Source of the DNA: an uncultured Eggerthellaceae bacterium
Lineage (GTDB): Bacteria > Actinomycetota > Coriobacteriia > Coriobacteriales > Eggerthellaceae
NCBI GenBank assembly: GCA_958454405.1
Contig: CAUEBO010000071.1
Coordinates: 1-12,178, forward strand
Length of the DNA: 12,178 nucleotides
Direction of reading: 5' to 3'
Position numbers and translations under genes: made by a program. How positions within the stretch are numbered: the stretch's first letter is position 1; each line of letters begins with the position of its first letter. This document shows positions 6,583 through 12,178 of the stretch, piece by piece. The notes below the pieces were generated by a model. That model was not told the DNA's origin. It made no database searches and saw only the letters and a list, made by a program, of their open reading frames with translations.

Positions 6583-6624
6583 TTCCATCCGCCTCCGCAG
6601 GCGACCGCCGCCGTCGGAAGCGGG

Positions 6625-8703
6625 CTAGTCCTCGTCTTCCAGGTAGCGCATGCGCTCGAGGCGGTGCATCTTGTCGTCGAGGCGCTCGGCGGTCGCGTCG
6701 ATGTGCTTGATGCGCGCGGTGGTGTCCGGCCGGGCTGCGGCCTGCCCGCTCGTCGAGCCGTCTTCCGCGCGCCGCGGATCCAGCAGCATCACGGCATGCT
6801 CGGCGTCCATGGCGAACTGGTAGTTCACCTGCAGCACGCGCTCGACGTCCTCGCGCAGAAGCGCGTTCTCCCGCGTCCTCCGCCGCGCCCGCCCCGTCCG
6901 CGCGGCGTCCTTGTCAAGCGATGCCGCCAACCTCTCCATGAGCCCGGCGCTCATGTGCAGGTAGTACAGCAGCTGCACGGTGCGCCAGAGGTTCACGTGC
7001 CCGCTCTCGATGCCCTGGTGGATGTTCTCCGTCAGACGCCCGTCGATGCGCTCGATCTCGGCAACCTTCGTCCTGATGGTGGTCGAGCGCCGCGTGTTCA
7101 TGAACACGAACACCACCGACATCGCGCAGCTCACCCCGATGACCACGAGCGCGAAGCGGCTGACGGCCGAAGCCAGGAGCGCCGTGCTCGAATGGAGCGC
7201 CATCATGGCCATCTGCGTCACTGCGGCCGTCGACGCTATCTGGTGGAAGTTCATCAGGACGATCAGGTAGCCGCCTATCACGATGACGGGCATGAAGAAC
7301 GCGTCGGGCAGCACCCTCACGAGGATCGAGAACACGCCGATGCCGATCAGCGTGCCGACCACGGTGTTGAACGTGGCCTTCATCGTCTCGTCGGCGTAGG
7401 TGTTCATGATGGCGAACGCGGTGAGGGGGATCCAAATGCCGAACGGCGCGTCGGCGTAGCGGGTCAGGAGCAGGTCCGCCACCATGCCGAAGCCCACGAT
7501 GAGGGAAAGCTGCAGTGCGAAGCGCGTCTGCGCATGCTTGCGTCCGACGTTCTCCCTCATGAAACGGGCGCGATAGCGGATGCTCTTGAGAAACGGCGTG
7601 GAGTTGTCGCGGGAGAGGCGGGTGTCCTGCAAGGTGCGCAGCATCGTTTCCAGCACGCCGCTCCACGATTCCTCGTGGCAGGCGACGTCCAGCCGGTGCT
7701 CGTCGAGGAAGGCCTGCAGCCGCGCAGCCATCTGCCGGACCGTGGCGATCCCGCCCCTGCCGTAATCCAGGAACACGTTCGAGAGGTCCTCGAAGTAGCG
7801 CCGCTCGTTCTCGTCGATGCGCCGGGCGTTCTTCGCGCTGGCGTGCGCCATGTCCGCGATCTGCTCGCAGCACAAAAGCAGCGCGAACGTGTAGCGTTGC
7901 CGCCCCGAGAGCAGACCGCCCTGGCGAAAGACCGTGCCGTATTCGAGCTCGGCGTACTCCTGCGCTATGCGGAAGGCCCGTTTGGGATGCAGCGCTTCGG
8001 CGACGCGGACGGGGTCGATGTCCCTGCGCGCTGCAGCGGCCGCTTCCGCTCCCAAGGCCTCGCCCGCATCCGCTTCGGCGCGCGGGCCTGCGCCGGCTCC
8101 GGCGGCCGTCAGCTCCGCAAGATCGGCAAGCTGGCCGCCCACCTCGTCGAATGCGCGGCGCACGTAGCCGCGGTCGCGCGCGATGACGTCGAGGCTGCCC
8201 GTTTTGGCGCGAACCGCGCGCATCGCGTAAATGAAGAGCGTGGCAAGCGCCATGGACAGCAGCACGGCCGCCACGCGCGAGCCGATGGCGTCGGGGCCCA
8301 CGGGGTAGATGAGCAGCATCAGGTAGCCCATCCCCAGCCAGAAGAAGTTGCGGGGAAGGTAGTCGTCCGAATGGATCACGGTGACGAGGAACAGATAGGC
8401 CATGCTGACGAGGACCATGGAAACGGGGTGCAGGCCGGCGAGCGTGGCGGTGACGCTCATCACGAAGAACCATGCGATGCGGTGCAGGTAGTTCGCGAAC
8501 GAGAGCCCCGGCTCGCCCACGATGGTGCGGGAGAAGAACAAAAACACGATGCCCAGCAGCGCGTCCGCGATGCCGAACAGGGCGTATTCGGTGAAGAAGA
8601 GGACGACGAAGAACGCCAGGAACGGCAGGACGTCGACAAGCCTGTCGGCAAGCCTCCGCCAGCCCGCTCTCGCTTTCCCGTTCGTTCCGTCGGCTTCCTG
8701 CAT
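6625..8703 (-). CDS. FUSC-family integral membrane protein, possible small-molecule exporter
   Basis: This 692-aa protein has two hydrophobic blocks. The first spans about 25-162 (five to six helices). The second spans about 397-535 and contains PFGIWIPLTAFAIMNTYADETMKATFNTVVGTLIG-type sequence (420-454), which resembles the fusaric acid resistance (FUSC/aromatic acid exporter) module. Between them lies a hydrophilic, mostly helical region (about 165-395) with an Ala/Gly-rich linker (199-225). A charged cytoplasmic tail (about 537-692) ends in acidic residues. Relatives move aromatic acids or other organic compounds outward, but the substrate cannot be read from the sequence. The start is secure: GGAGGGAAG lies just before ATG 8703. 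The gene converges with ligA and diverges from the ABC transporter operon. Family-level confidence is good; the function is inference. Confidence 0.8.
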   Translation of the reverse strand: MQEADGTNGKARAGWRRLADRLVDVLPFLAFFVVLFFTEYALFGIADALLGIVFLFFSRTIVGEPGLSFANYLHRIAWFFVMSVTATLAGLHPVSMVLVSMAYLFLVTVIHSDDYLPRNFFWLGMGYLMLLIYPVGPDAIGSRVAAVLLSMALATLFIYAMRAVRAKTGSLDVIARDRGYVRRAFDEVGGQLADLAELTAAGAGAGPRAEADAGEALGAEAAAAARRDIDPVRVAEALHPKRAFRIAQEYAELEYGTVFRQGGLLSGRQRYTFALLLCCEQIADMAHASAKNARRIDENERRYFEDLSNVFLDYGRGGIATVRQMAARLQAFLDEHRLDVACHEESWSGVLETMLRTLQDTRLSRDNSTPFLKSIRYRARFMRENVGRKHAQTRFALQLSLIVGFGMVADLLLTRYADAPFGIWIPLTAFAIMNTYADETMKATFNTVVGTLIGIGVFSILVRVLPDAFFMPVIVIGGYLIVLMNFHQIASTAAVTQMAMMALHSSTALLASAVSRFALVVIGVSCAMSVVFVFMNTRRSTTIRTKVAEIERIDGRLTENIHQGIESGHVNLWRTVQLLYYLHMSAGLMERLAASLDKDAARTGRARRRTRENALLREDVERVLQVNYQFAMDAEHAVMLLDPRRAEDGSTSGQAAARPDTTARIKHIDATAERLDDKMHRLERMRYLEDED

Positions 8704-8727
8704 ATCTTCCCTCCGCGACCTCTCTGC

Positions 8728-8733
8728 ATCATA
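8728..8733 (-). promoter_or_regulatory. -10 box for the FUSC-family gene
   Basis: On the - strand TATGAT (5/6 match) lies 24 bases upstream of ATG 8703, giving a leader of about 17 bases that contains the ribosome binding site. No -35 consensus is seen at the right distance. Bases 8734-8890 show no gene or clear motif. Confidence 0.4.
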
Positions 8734-8890
8734 GTACTCGAAGCGGACGGCGTTCGAGTGGAAAGGGCTGCAAAAAAGCGGCGCTTCGCGAAGGTTCGTT
8801 GCGGGATCGCGGCGGATCTTCGAGCCGGTTCCGTGGCCGGCGGGCCCGGCTTCTCCTCCGGCTGCTCTTCCGGCGCCGCTCGCCGATGAA

Positions 8891-8913
8891 GTTACGGAAT
8901 CAAGAAACGTAAC
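8891..8913 (+). promoter_or_regulatory. Upstream operator, GTTACG-N11-CGTAAC
   Basis: GTTACG (8891-8896) and CGTAAC (8908-8913) form a palindrome with an 11-base spacer. The same half-sites and spacing recur at 8945-8967. It ends immediately before the expected -35 position (8914-8919) of the SBP promoter, an arrangement typical of an activator site or the distal partner in a repression loop. Confidence 0.7.
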
Positions 8914-8933
8914 ATCGCTGCCGGACCATGCTC

Positions 8934-8942
8934 TGCTATAGT
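8934..8942 (+). promoter_or_regulatory. Extended -10 promoter for the ABC transporter operon
   Basis: TGCTATAGT combines the TGn extension with TATAGT (5/6 match). The start of transcription is predicted near 8949, inside the downstream operator, with a leader of about 87 bases to ATG 9036. The -35 region (8914-8919, ATCGCT) is far from consensus, which fits a promoter that relies on the extended -10 or on an activator. Confidence 0.6.
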
Positions 8943-8943
8943 G

Positions 8944-8968
8944 TGTTACGCATTTTGAACGCGTAACA
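8944..8968 (+). promoter_or_regulatory. Downstream operator, TGTTACGC-N9-GCGTAACA
   Basis: TGTTACGC (8944-8951) and GCGTAACA (8961-8968) form an 8-bp perfect palindrome whose GTTACG-N11-CGTAAC core matches the upstream operator exactly. It covers the predicted transcription start, as expected for a repressor site. The regulator is not encoded in the window and its family cannot be read from the site. Confidence 0.7.
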
Positions 8969-9035
8969 ACGCAACGCGACGAGGACGACCGCGCGGATTG
9001 ATCCGGCGCGATCGACGGAGGGAAGGGATAAGAAC

Positions 9036-10679
9036 ATGGCTGCGATCACGCGACGCGATTTCGCGAAACTGGCAGGGGCGGGGGCGGCGACGCTCTCGTT
9101 GGGAGGATTGCTGTCCGCCTGCTCGAGCGGTTCCGAAACGCAAGGCCCGGCCGACGATGCCGGTTCGGCGCAAGGCTCCAACCAGGTGATCGTGTCGATG
9201 ACCGTCGGCTCCGAGCCGGCGGCGGGCTTCGACCCCCTGGTTTCGTGGGGCTGCGGCGAGCACGTGCACGAGCCGCTCATCCAGTCGACGCTCATCACCA
9301 CCGACGCGGATCTCAACTTCGTGAACGATCTGGCCACGTCCTACGAGGCCTCCGAAGACGGCATGACCTGGACGTTCAAAATCCGCGACGATGCGAGGTT
9401 CAGCGATGGCACGCCGCTCACGGCGCGCGACGTGGCGTTCACCATCAACGGCATCCTGAACGCGGAGGCGTCGGAGTGCGACATGTCCATGGTCAAAGAA
9501 GCCGTGGCCGAAGACGACGCCACCGTCGTCGTGCACATGGAGAAGCCGTTCAACGCGTTTCTGTACACGCTGGCGGTGGTGGGCATCGTGCCCGAGCACG
9601 CCTACGACGAAGGTTACGGGTCGAACCCCATCGGATCGGGGCGCTACCTGCTTGAGCAATGGGACAAGGGCCAGCAGGTCATCCTGAAGGCCAACCCCGA
9701 TTACTACGGGGAGGCGCCGAAGATCGAGCGCGTCGTGGTGGTGTTCATGGAAGAGGACGCCTCGCTGGCGGCCGCCCAGTCCGGCCAGGTGGATGTGGCC
9801 TACACCTCCGCGACGTTCGCGGCGCAGCAGCCCAGCGGCTACGACTTGCTGAACTGCGCTTCGGTGGACTCGCGCGGCATATCGCTGCCGGTGGTTCCCG
9901 CGGGCGGAACGAAGACGGACGAAGGCGGCACCTACAATATCGGAAACGACGTGACCTGCGATCTTGCCGTGCGCCAGGCCATCAACTACGGCGTCGACCG
10001 CGACCGGATGATCGACAACGTGCTGAACGGCTACGGCACCGTGGCCTACAGCGTGGGCGACGGCATGCCCTGGTCCTCGCCCGACATGAAGTGCGCGACC
10101 GACGTCGAGAAGGCGAAGGGGCTGCTCGACGACGGCGGCTGGACGGCCGGATCCGACGGCATTCGCGAGAAGGACGGCGTGCGCGCCTCGCTGAACCTGT
10201 ACTACTCGGCCGGCGACACCGTGCGCCAGGGCATTGCCGAGGAGTTTTCGAACCAGATGAAGGAGCTTGGCATCGAAGTGACCATCAAGGGCGTGAGCTG
10301 GGATGACCTGTATCCGCATCAGTTCACCGATCCGGTGGTGTGGGGATGGGGCACCAACGCTCCCACCGAGACGTACAACCTGTTCTACTCCAAGGGCACG
10401 GGCAACTACGCCTGCTACGAGAACGCGGCCACCGATGCGTACCTGGACGAGGCGCTGGCCCAGCCCAAGGTTGAGGATTCGTTCGAGCTGTGGCAGAAGG
10501 CCCAATGGGACGGATCGACCGGCATCGCGCCGCAGGGCGACGCGCCCTGGGTGTGGTTCGCGAACATCGACCACCTGTACTTCGCGAAGGAGAACCTGCG
10601 GGTGGCCGAGCAGAAGCCGCATCCGCATGGACATGGCTGGTCGCTCGTGAACAACGTCGACCAGTGGTCGTGGTTGTAA
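9036..10679 (+). CDS. Solute-binding lipoprotein of a peptide/nickel-class ABC importer
   Basis: This 547-aa protein belongs to the family 5 extracellular solute-binding proteins (DppA/OppA/NikA). It starts with a twin-arginine signal (TRRDFAKL, Arg6-Arg7), a hydrophobic stretch and the lipobox LLSAC (lipidated Cys29). It should therefore be exported folded and anchored outside the membrane. A Ser/Gly/Asp-rich linker (30-50) precedes the binding domain. Family signatures are TWTFKIRDDARFSDGTPLTA (111-130), NPIGSGRYLLEQW (197-209) and NPDYYGEAPKI (220-230). The C-terminus contains HPHGHGW with His529, His531 and His533, which could take part in metal or metal-complex binding. Peptide, nickel or metallophore substrates all remain possible. 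GGAGGGAAGGG lies upstream of ATG 9036. Permease genes follow after a repeat-filled gap. Confidence 0.9.
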   Translation: MAAITRRDFAKLAGAGAATLSLGGLLSACSSGSETQGPADDAGSAQGSNQVIVSMTVGSEPAAGFDPLVSWGCGEHVHEPLIQSTLITTDADLNFVNDLATSYEASEDGMTWTFKIRDDARFSDGTPLTARDVAFTINGILNAEASECDMSMVKEAVAEDDATVVVHMEKPFNAFLYTLAVVGIVPEHAYDEGYGSNPIGSGRYLLEQWDKGQQVILKANPDYYGEAPKIERVVVVFMEEDASLAAAQSGQVDVAYTSATFAAQQPSGYDLLNCASVDSRGISLPVVPAGGTKTDEGGTYNIGNDVTCDLAVRQAINYGVDRDRMIDNVLNGYGTVAYSVGDGMPWSSPDMKCATDVEKAKGLLDDGGWTAGSDGIREKDGVRASLNLYYSAGDTVRQGIAEEFSNQMKELGIEVTIKGVSWDDLYPHQFTDPVVWGWGTNAPTETYNLFYSKGTGNYACYENAATDAYLDEALAQPKVEDSFELWQKAQWDGSTGIAPQGDAPWVWFANIDHLYFAKENLRVAEQKPHPHGHGWSLVNNVDQWSWL

Positions 10680-10695
10680 GCCTTTTGTGTTTGAC

Positions 10696-10809
10696 GCGGG
10701 GAGGGGCGGGCAACATCCAGTCGCTCGACAGTCCTGCTCGCGCGAAACGCCCACTGGGCGTTTCGGCTCGTGCGGAACTCGCTTGGTGGATGCCGCCCGC
10801 CCCTCCCGC
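10696..10809 (+). repeat. Dispersed hairpin element, copy B
   Basis: The outer arms GCGGGGAGGGGCGGGC (10696-10711) and GCCCGCCCCTCCCGC (10795-10809) pair with one bulged G. After a 2-base mismatch, CATCCA (10714-10719) pairs with TGGATG (10787-10792). An apical stem GAAACGCCCA/TGGGCGTTTC (10744-10753, 10755-10764) tops the structure. The core strings CATCCAGTCGCTC, ACAGTCCT and GCGGAACTCGCTTGGTG match copy A, but the arms have a different sequence. It begins 16 bases after the SBP stop codon. Confidence 0.85.
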
Positions 10810-10845
10810 TGACCGCGGTGGACTTGCGGCGGAACTGGTCGGCGT

Positions 10846-10933
10846 CTTCCCTCGTTGGGAGAAGGGTCGGCTCGTGCGGGACTTGCTTGGTGGATGCCGC
10901 TCGGCCCCTTCCGCTGGCCACGATGGACCTGCG
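10846..10933 (+). repeat. Dispersed hairpin element, degenerate copy C
   Basis: Bases 10869-10933 repeat 10765-10829 with scattered changes: GGCTCGTGCGG, then ACT-GCTTGGTGGATGCCG, then a C-rich arm ending CCGCTG and TGGAC-TGCG. The left core is not recognisable, although an imperfect apical hairpin (around 10846-10864) is present. It looks like a decayed or partial tandem duplication of the right half of copy B. The flanking bases 10810-10845 and 10934-10986 hold no convincing gene. Confidence 0.7.
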
Positions 10934-10986
10934 CCCGCTTTCTGGTCGCCGTTGGGGGTGGGTGCCTTTATTCTTGTCGGGGCTGT

Positions 10987-11042
10987 TGTCATCCTGAGCG
11001 GAGGCGCGTAGCGCTGAAGTCGAAGGATCCCGGACGGCGCGA
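10987..11042 (+). repeat. Dispersed repeat R2, copy 2
   Basis: A close match to 389-442 and in the same orientation: TGTCATCCTGAGCGGAG, GCGCGTAGCGC, GTCGAAGGATCCCG, CGGCGCGA. It ends 24 bases before the first possible permease start, so it forms part of the leader between the binding-protein and permease genes. Confidence 0.8.
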
Positions 11043-11066
11043 ACGGGATATGTTGGAAACGAAAGG

Positions 11067-12065
11067 ATGCCCTCTGCTTTCATGACTCGTTTCATTCTTC
11101 GAAACATAGTGAAGTTCCTCCTGCTCATGGTTGCTGTGAGCGTGGTGGTGTTCGTGCTGGTGAGCGTTTCGCCCATCGATCCGGTGCAAGCGAACGTGGG
11201 GCAGACGGCCTACATCAACATGAGCGAGGCCAAGCGCGCGCAGCTTGCCGAGTACTGGGGCGTGAACACGCCTCTCTGGGAGCGCTACGCCAACTGGTTC
11301 TCCGATCTTGTGCGGGGCGACATGGGCATGTCGCTTCGCTTCAACGCCCCGGTCGCCGACGTCATCGCGACGCGCGCGGTCAATTCGCTCGCGCTCATGG
11401 CCGTTGCGTGGACGGTGAGCGGCGTGCTGGGCTTCGCGCTGGGCGTCGTCGCCGGAGCGAACCGCGGCAAGCTGGTCGATCGCCTTGTCAAGGGCTACTG
11501 CTTCCTGCTGGCTTCGGTGCCCACGTTCTGGCTGGGTCTGGTGTTCCTCATCGTGTTCTCGGTGCAGCTGGGATGGTTCCCCTTCGGGTTCTCGGTGCCC
11601 ATCGGGGTGTCGGCGGCCGACGTGACGTTCGCCGACGCGCTGCACCATCTGGCGCTGCCGGCGCTCACGTTGTCGGTGGTGGGCGTGGCCAACATCGCGC
11701 TGCACACGCGCGAGAAGGCCATCGACGTGCTGGAGAGCGACTACGTGCGCTTCGCCCGCGCCCGCGGCCTCTCCGCCTGGGGCGCCATCCGCCATCACGG
11801 GCTGCGCAACCTGGCGCTTCCGGCGATCACGCTGCAGTTCGCGTCAATTTCGGAGATATTCGGCGGCTCGGTGCTGGTGGAGCAGGTGTTCTCGTATCCG
11901 GGCCTGGGGCAGGCGGCCGTGACGGCGGGCTTGGGAGGCGACGTCGCGCTGCTGGCGGGCATCGCGCTGTTCTCGGCGGCGTTCGTGTTCGGCGGCAACC
12001 TGCTGGCCAACGTGCTGTACGGCGCAGTGGATCCGCGCATGCGACGGGGGGCGAGCCATGCCTGA
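11067..12065 (+). CDS. ABC transporter permease, DppB/NikB/OppB type
   Basis: This 332-aa inner-membrane subunit of the importer should pair with a second permease and two ATPases to move the ligand captured by the upstream lipoprotein. It has the family layout. A first helix lies near residues 10-35. Then come the extracytoplasmic loop with PIDPVQANVG, the conserved YANWFSDLVRGDMGMSL (88-104), and helices around 110-135, 146-170, 190-215, 255-280 and 300-320. The coupling loop is DYVRFARARGLSAWGAIRHH (about 227-246), the EAA-type motif that docks on the ATPase. The C-terminus has SYPGLGQAAVTA and DPRMRRGA. ATG 11067 and ATG 11082 are both possible. MTRFILRN from 11082 matches usual family starts better, but neither start has an ideal ribosome binding site (GAAAGGA at 11061-11067). 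The stop overlaps the next start. Confidence 0.92.
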   Translation: MPSAFMTRFILRNIVKFLLLMVAVSVVVFVLVSVSPIDPVQANVGQTAYINMSEAKRAQLAEYWGVNTPLWERYANWFSDLVRGDMGMSLRFNAPVADVIATRAVNSLALMAVAWTVSGVLGFALGVVAGANRGKLVDRLVKGYCFLLASVPTFWLGLVFLIVFSVQLGWFPFGFSVPIGVSAADVTFADALHHLALPALTLSVVGVANIALHTREKAIDVLESDYVRFARARGLSAWGAIRHHGLRNLALPAITLQFASISEIFGGSVLVEQVFSYPGLGQAAVTAGLGGDVALLAGIALFSAAFVFGGNLLANVLYGAVDPRMRRGASHA

Positions 12066-12178
12066 GGTGCGCGCGGAAACCTGGGAATCCGCGAGCGACG
12101 TCGACGGCGTCCAGTCGCTCGGCAGTCCTGGCTCGCACGAAGGCCCCGCAGGGGCCTTCGGCTCGTGCGGAACTCGCT
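12058..12178 (+). CDS. Start of the next gene, probably a DppC/NikC-type permease (partial)
   Basis: ATG 12058 overlaps the permease stop codon by 8 bases (ATGCCTGA) and is preceded by the G-rich CGGGGGGCG. This is the usual translational coupling between the two permeases of such importers. The frame stays open to the window edge: MPEVRAETWESASDVDGVQS and beyond, 40 codons. None of the visible residues are recognisable as a permease, so the product is inferred from position alone. From about codon 17 the frame runs through hairpin element copy D, giving a Gly/Ser/Pro-rich segment (SLGSPGSHEGPAGAFGSCGT). The true start could instead lie downstream, beyond the repeat. Confidence 0.55.
   Translation, partial: MPEVRAETWESASDVDGVQSLGSPGSHEGPAGAFGSCGTR
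12108..12178 (+). repeat. Dispersed hairpin element, copy D (runs off the window)
   Basis: The core GTCCAGTCGCTC and GCAGTCCT is followed by an apical stem GAAGGCCCC/GGGGCCTTC (12139-12147, 12151-12159, loop GCA) and by GGCTCGTGCGGAACTCGCT. The apical stem differs in sequence from that of copy B but is again perfectly self-complementary. The right outer arm lies beyond the window. The copy lies inside an open reading frame. Confidence 0.8.

Noticed and set aside
3922..6588. Long open frame of 888 codons on the - strand opposite ligA
   Set aside because: It mirrors the confident ligA gene, has very biased composition (His, Ala, Arg, Leu) typical of antisense frames in GC-rich DNA, and shows no domain.
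6664..8889. 741-codon open frame on the + strand opposite the FUSC gene
   Set aside because: An antisense shadow of a gene with clear membrane helices and a ribosome binding site; its translation is rich in His, Asp, Arg and Val with no recognisable motif.
8946..10754. 602-codon open frame on the - strand opposite the binding-protein gene
   Set aside because: Opposite a well-defined lipoprotein gene, with shadow-like composition and no domain.
10680..11066. CRISPR array
   Set aside because: The repeats are few, long, hairpin-forming and unevenly spaced, with no regular spacers and no cas genes.
10490..11085. Several open frames through the repeat cluster after the binding-protein gene
   Set aside because: They are made of repeat sequence in different frames, lack ribosome binding sites and match no family.

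Overview
The window looks like chromosomal DNA of a GC-rich actinobacterium. The gene content, the Tat-type lipoprotein and the style of the dispersed repeats point to the Coriobacteriia, most likely an Eggerthella/Gordonibacter-type Eggerthellaceae member. That placement is inference from protein flavour and composition; no rRNA or marker alignment was possible. No rRNA, tRNA, CRISPR array, insertion sequence or phage gene was seen.

Left part (1-6552), housekeeping genes on the + strand. The 3' end of glmS (cell-wall amino sugar synthesis) is followed by acpS (activation of acyl carrier protein), nnrD (repair of hydrated NAD(P)H), a small HdeD/DUF308 membrane protein and ligA (NAD+-dependent DNA ligase). 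acpS and nnrD are split by a gene on the opposite strand (1388-2362). It encodes a 324-aa protein with a C-terminal DUF559/Vsr-like nuclease domain, has visibly lower GC than its neighbours, and may be expressed without a leader. Promoter-like -10 boxes (TACAAT, TACAAT and an extended TGCTAAAAT) precede nnrD, the HdeD gene and ligA, so these look like separate transcription units and not one operon.

Middle (6553-9035). ligA converges with a long FUSC-type membrane protein gene on the - strand. A perfect 15-bp inverted repeat spans the ligA stop codon between them. The FUSC gene diverges from a transporter operon across 332 bp. That interval holds two copies of one palindrome, GTTACG-N11-CGTAAC, centred 54 bp apart, on either side of an extended -10 box. 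This is the clearest regulatory signal in the window.

Right part (9036-12178). A peptide/nickel-class ABC importer operon: a Tat-dependent solute-binding lipoprotein, a DppB/NikB-type permease, and the start of an overlapping next gene, presumably the DppC/NikC partner. The 387 bp between the binding protein and the permease are filled with repeats.

The most unusual feature is a dispersed hairpin element seen four times (154-240, 10696-10809, a degenerate copy near 10846-10933, and 12108-12178, which runs off the edge). The core is conserved. The outer arms, where both are visible, and the apical stem differ in sequence between copies yet stay self-complementary. One copy lies in frame inside the start of the last gene. 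A second repeat, with a TCATCCTGAG...GTCGAAGGATCC core, occurs twice. One copy lies in frame in the N-terminal extension of AcpS; the other lies just upstream of the permease.
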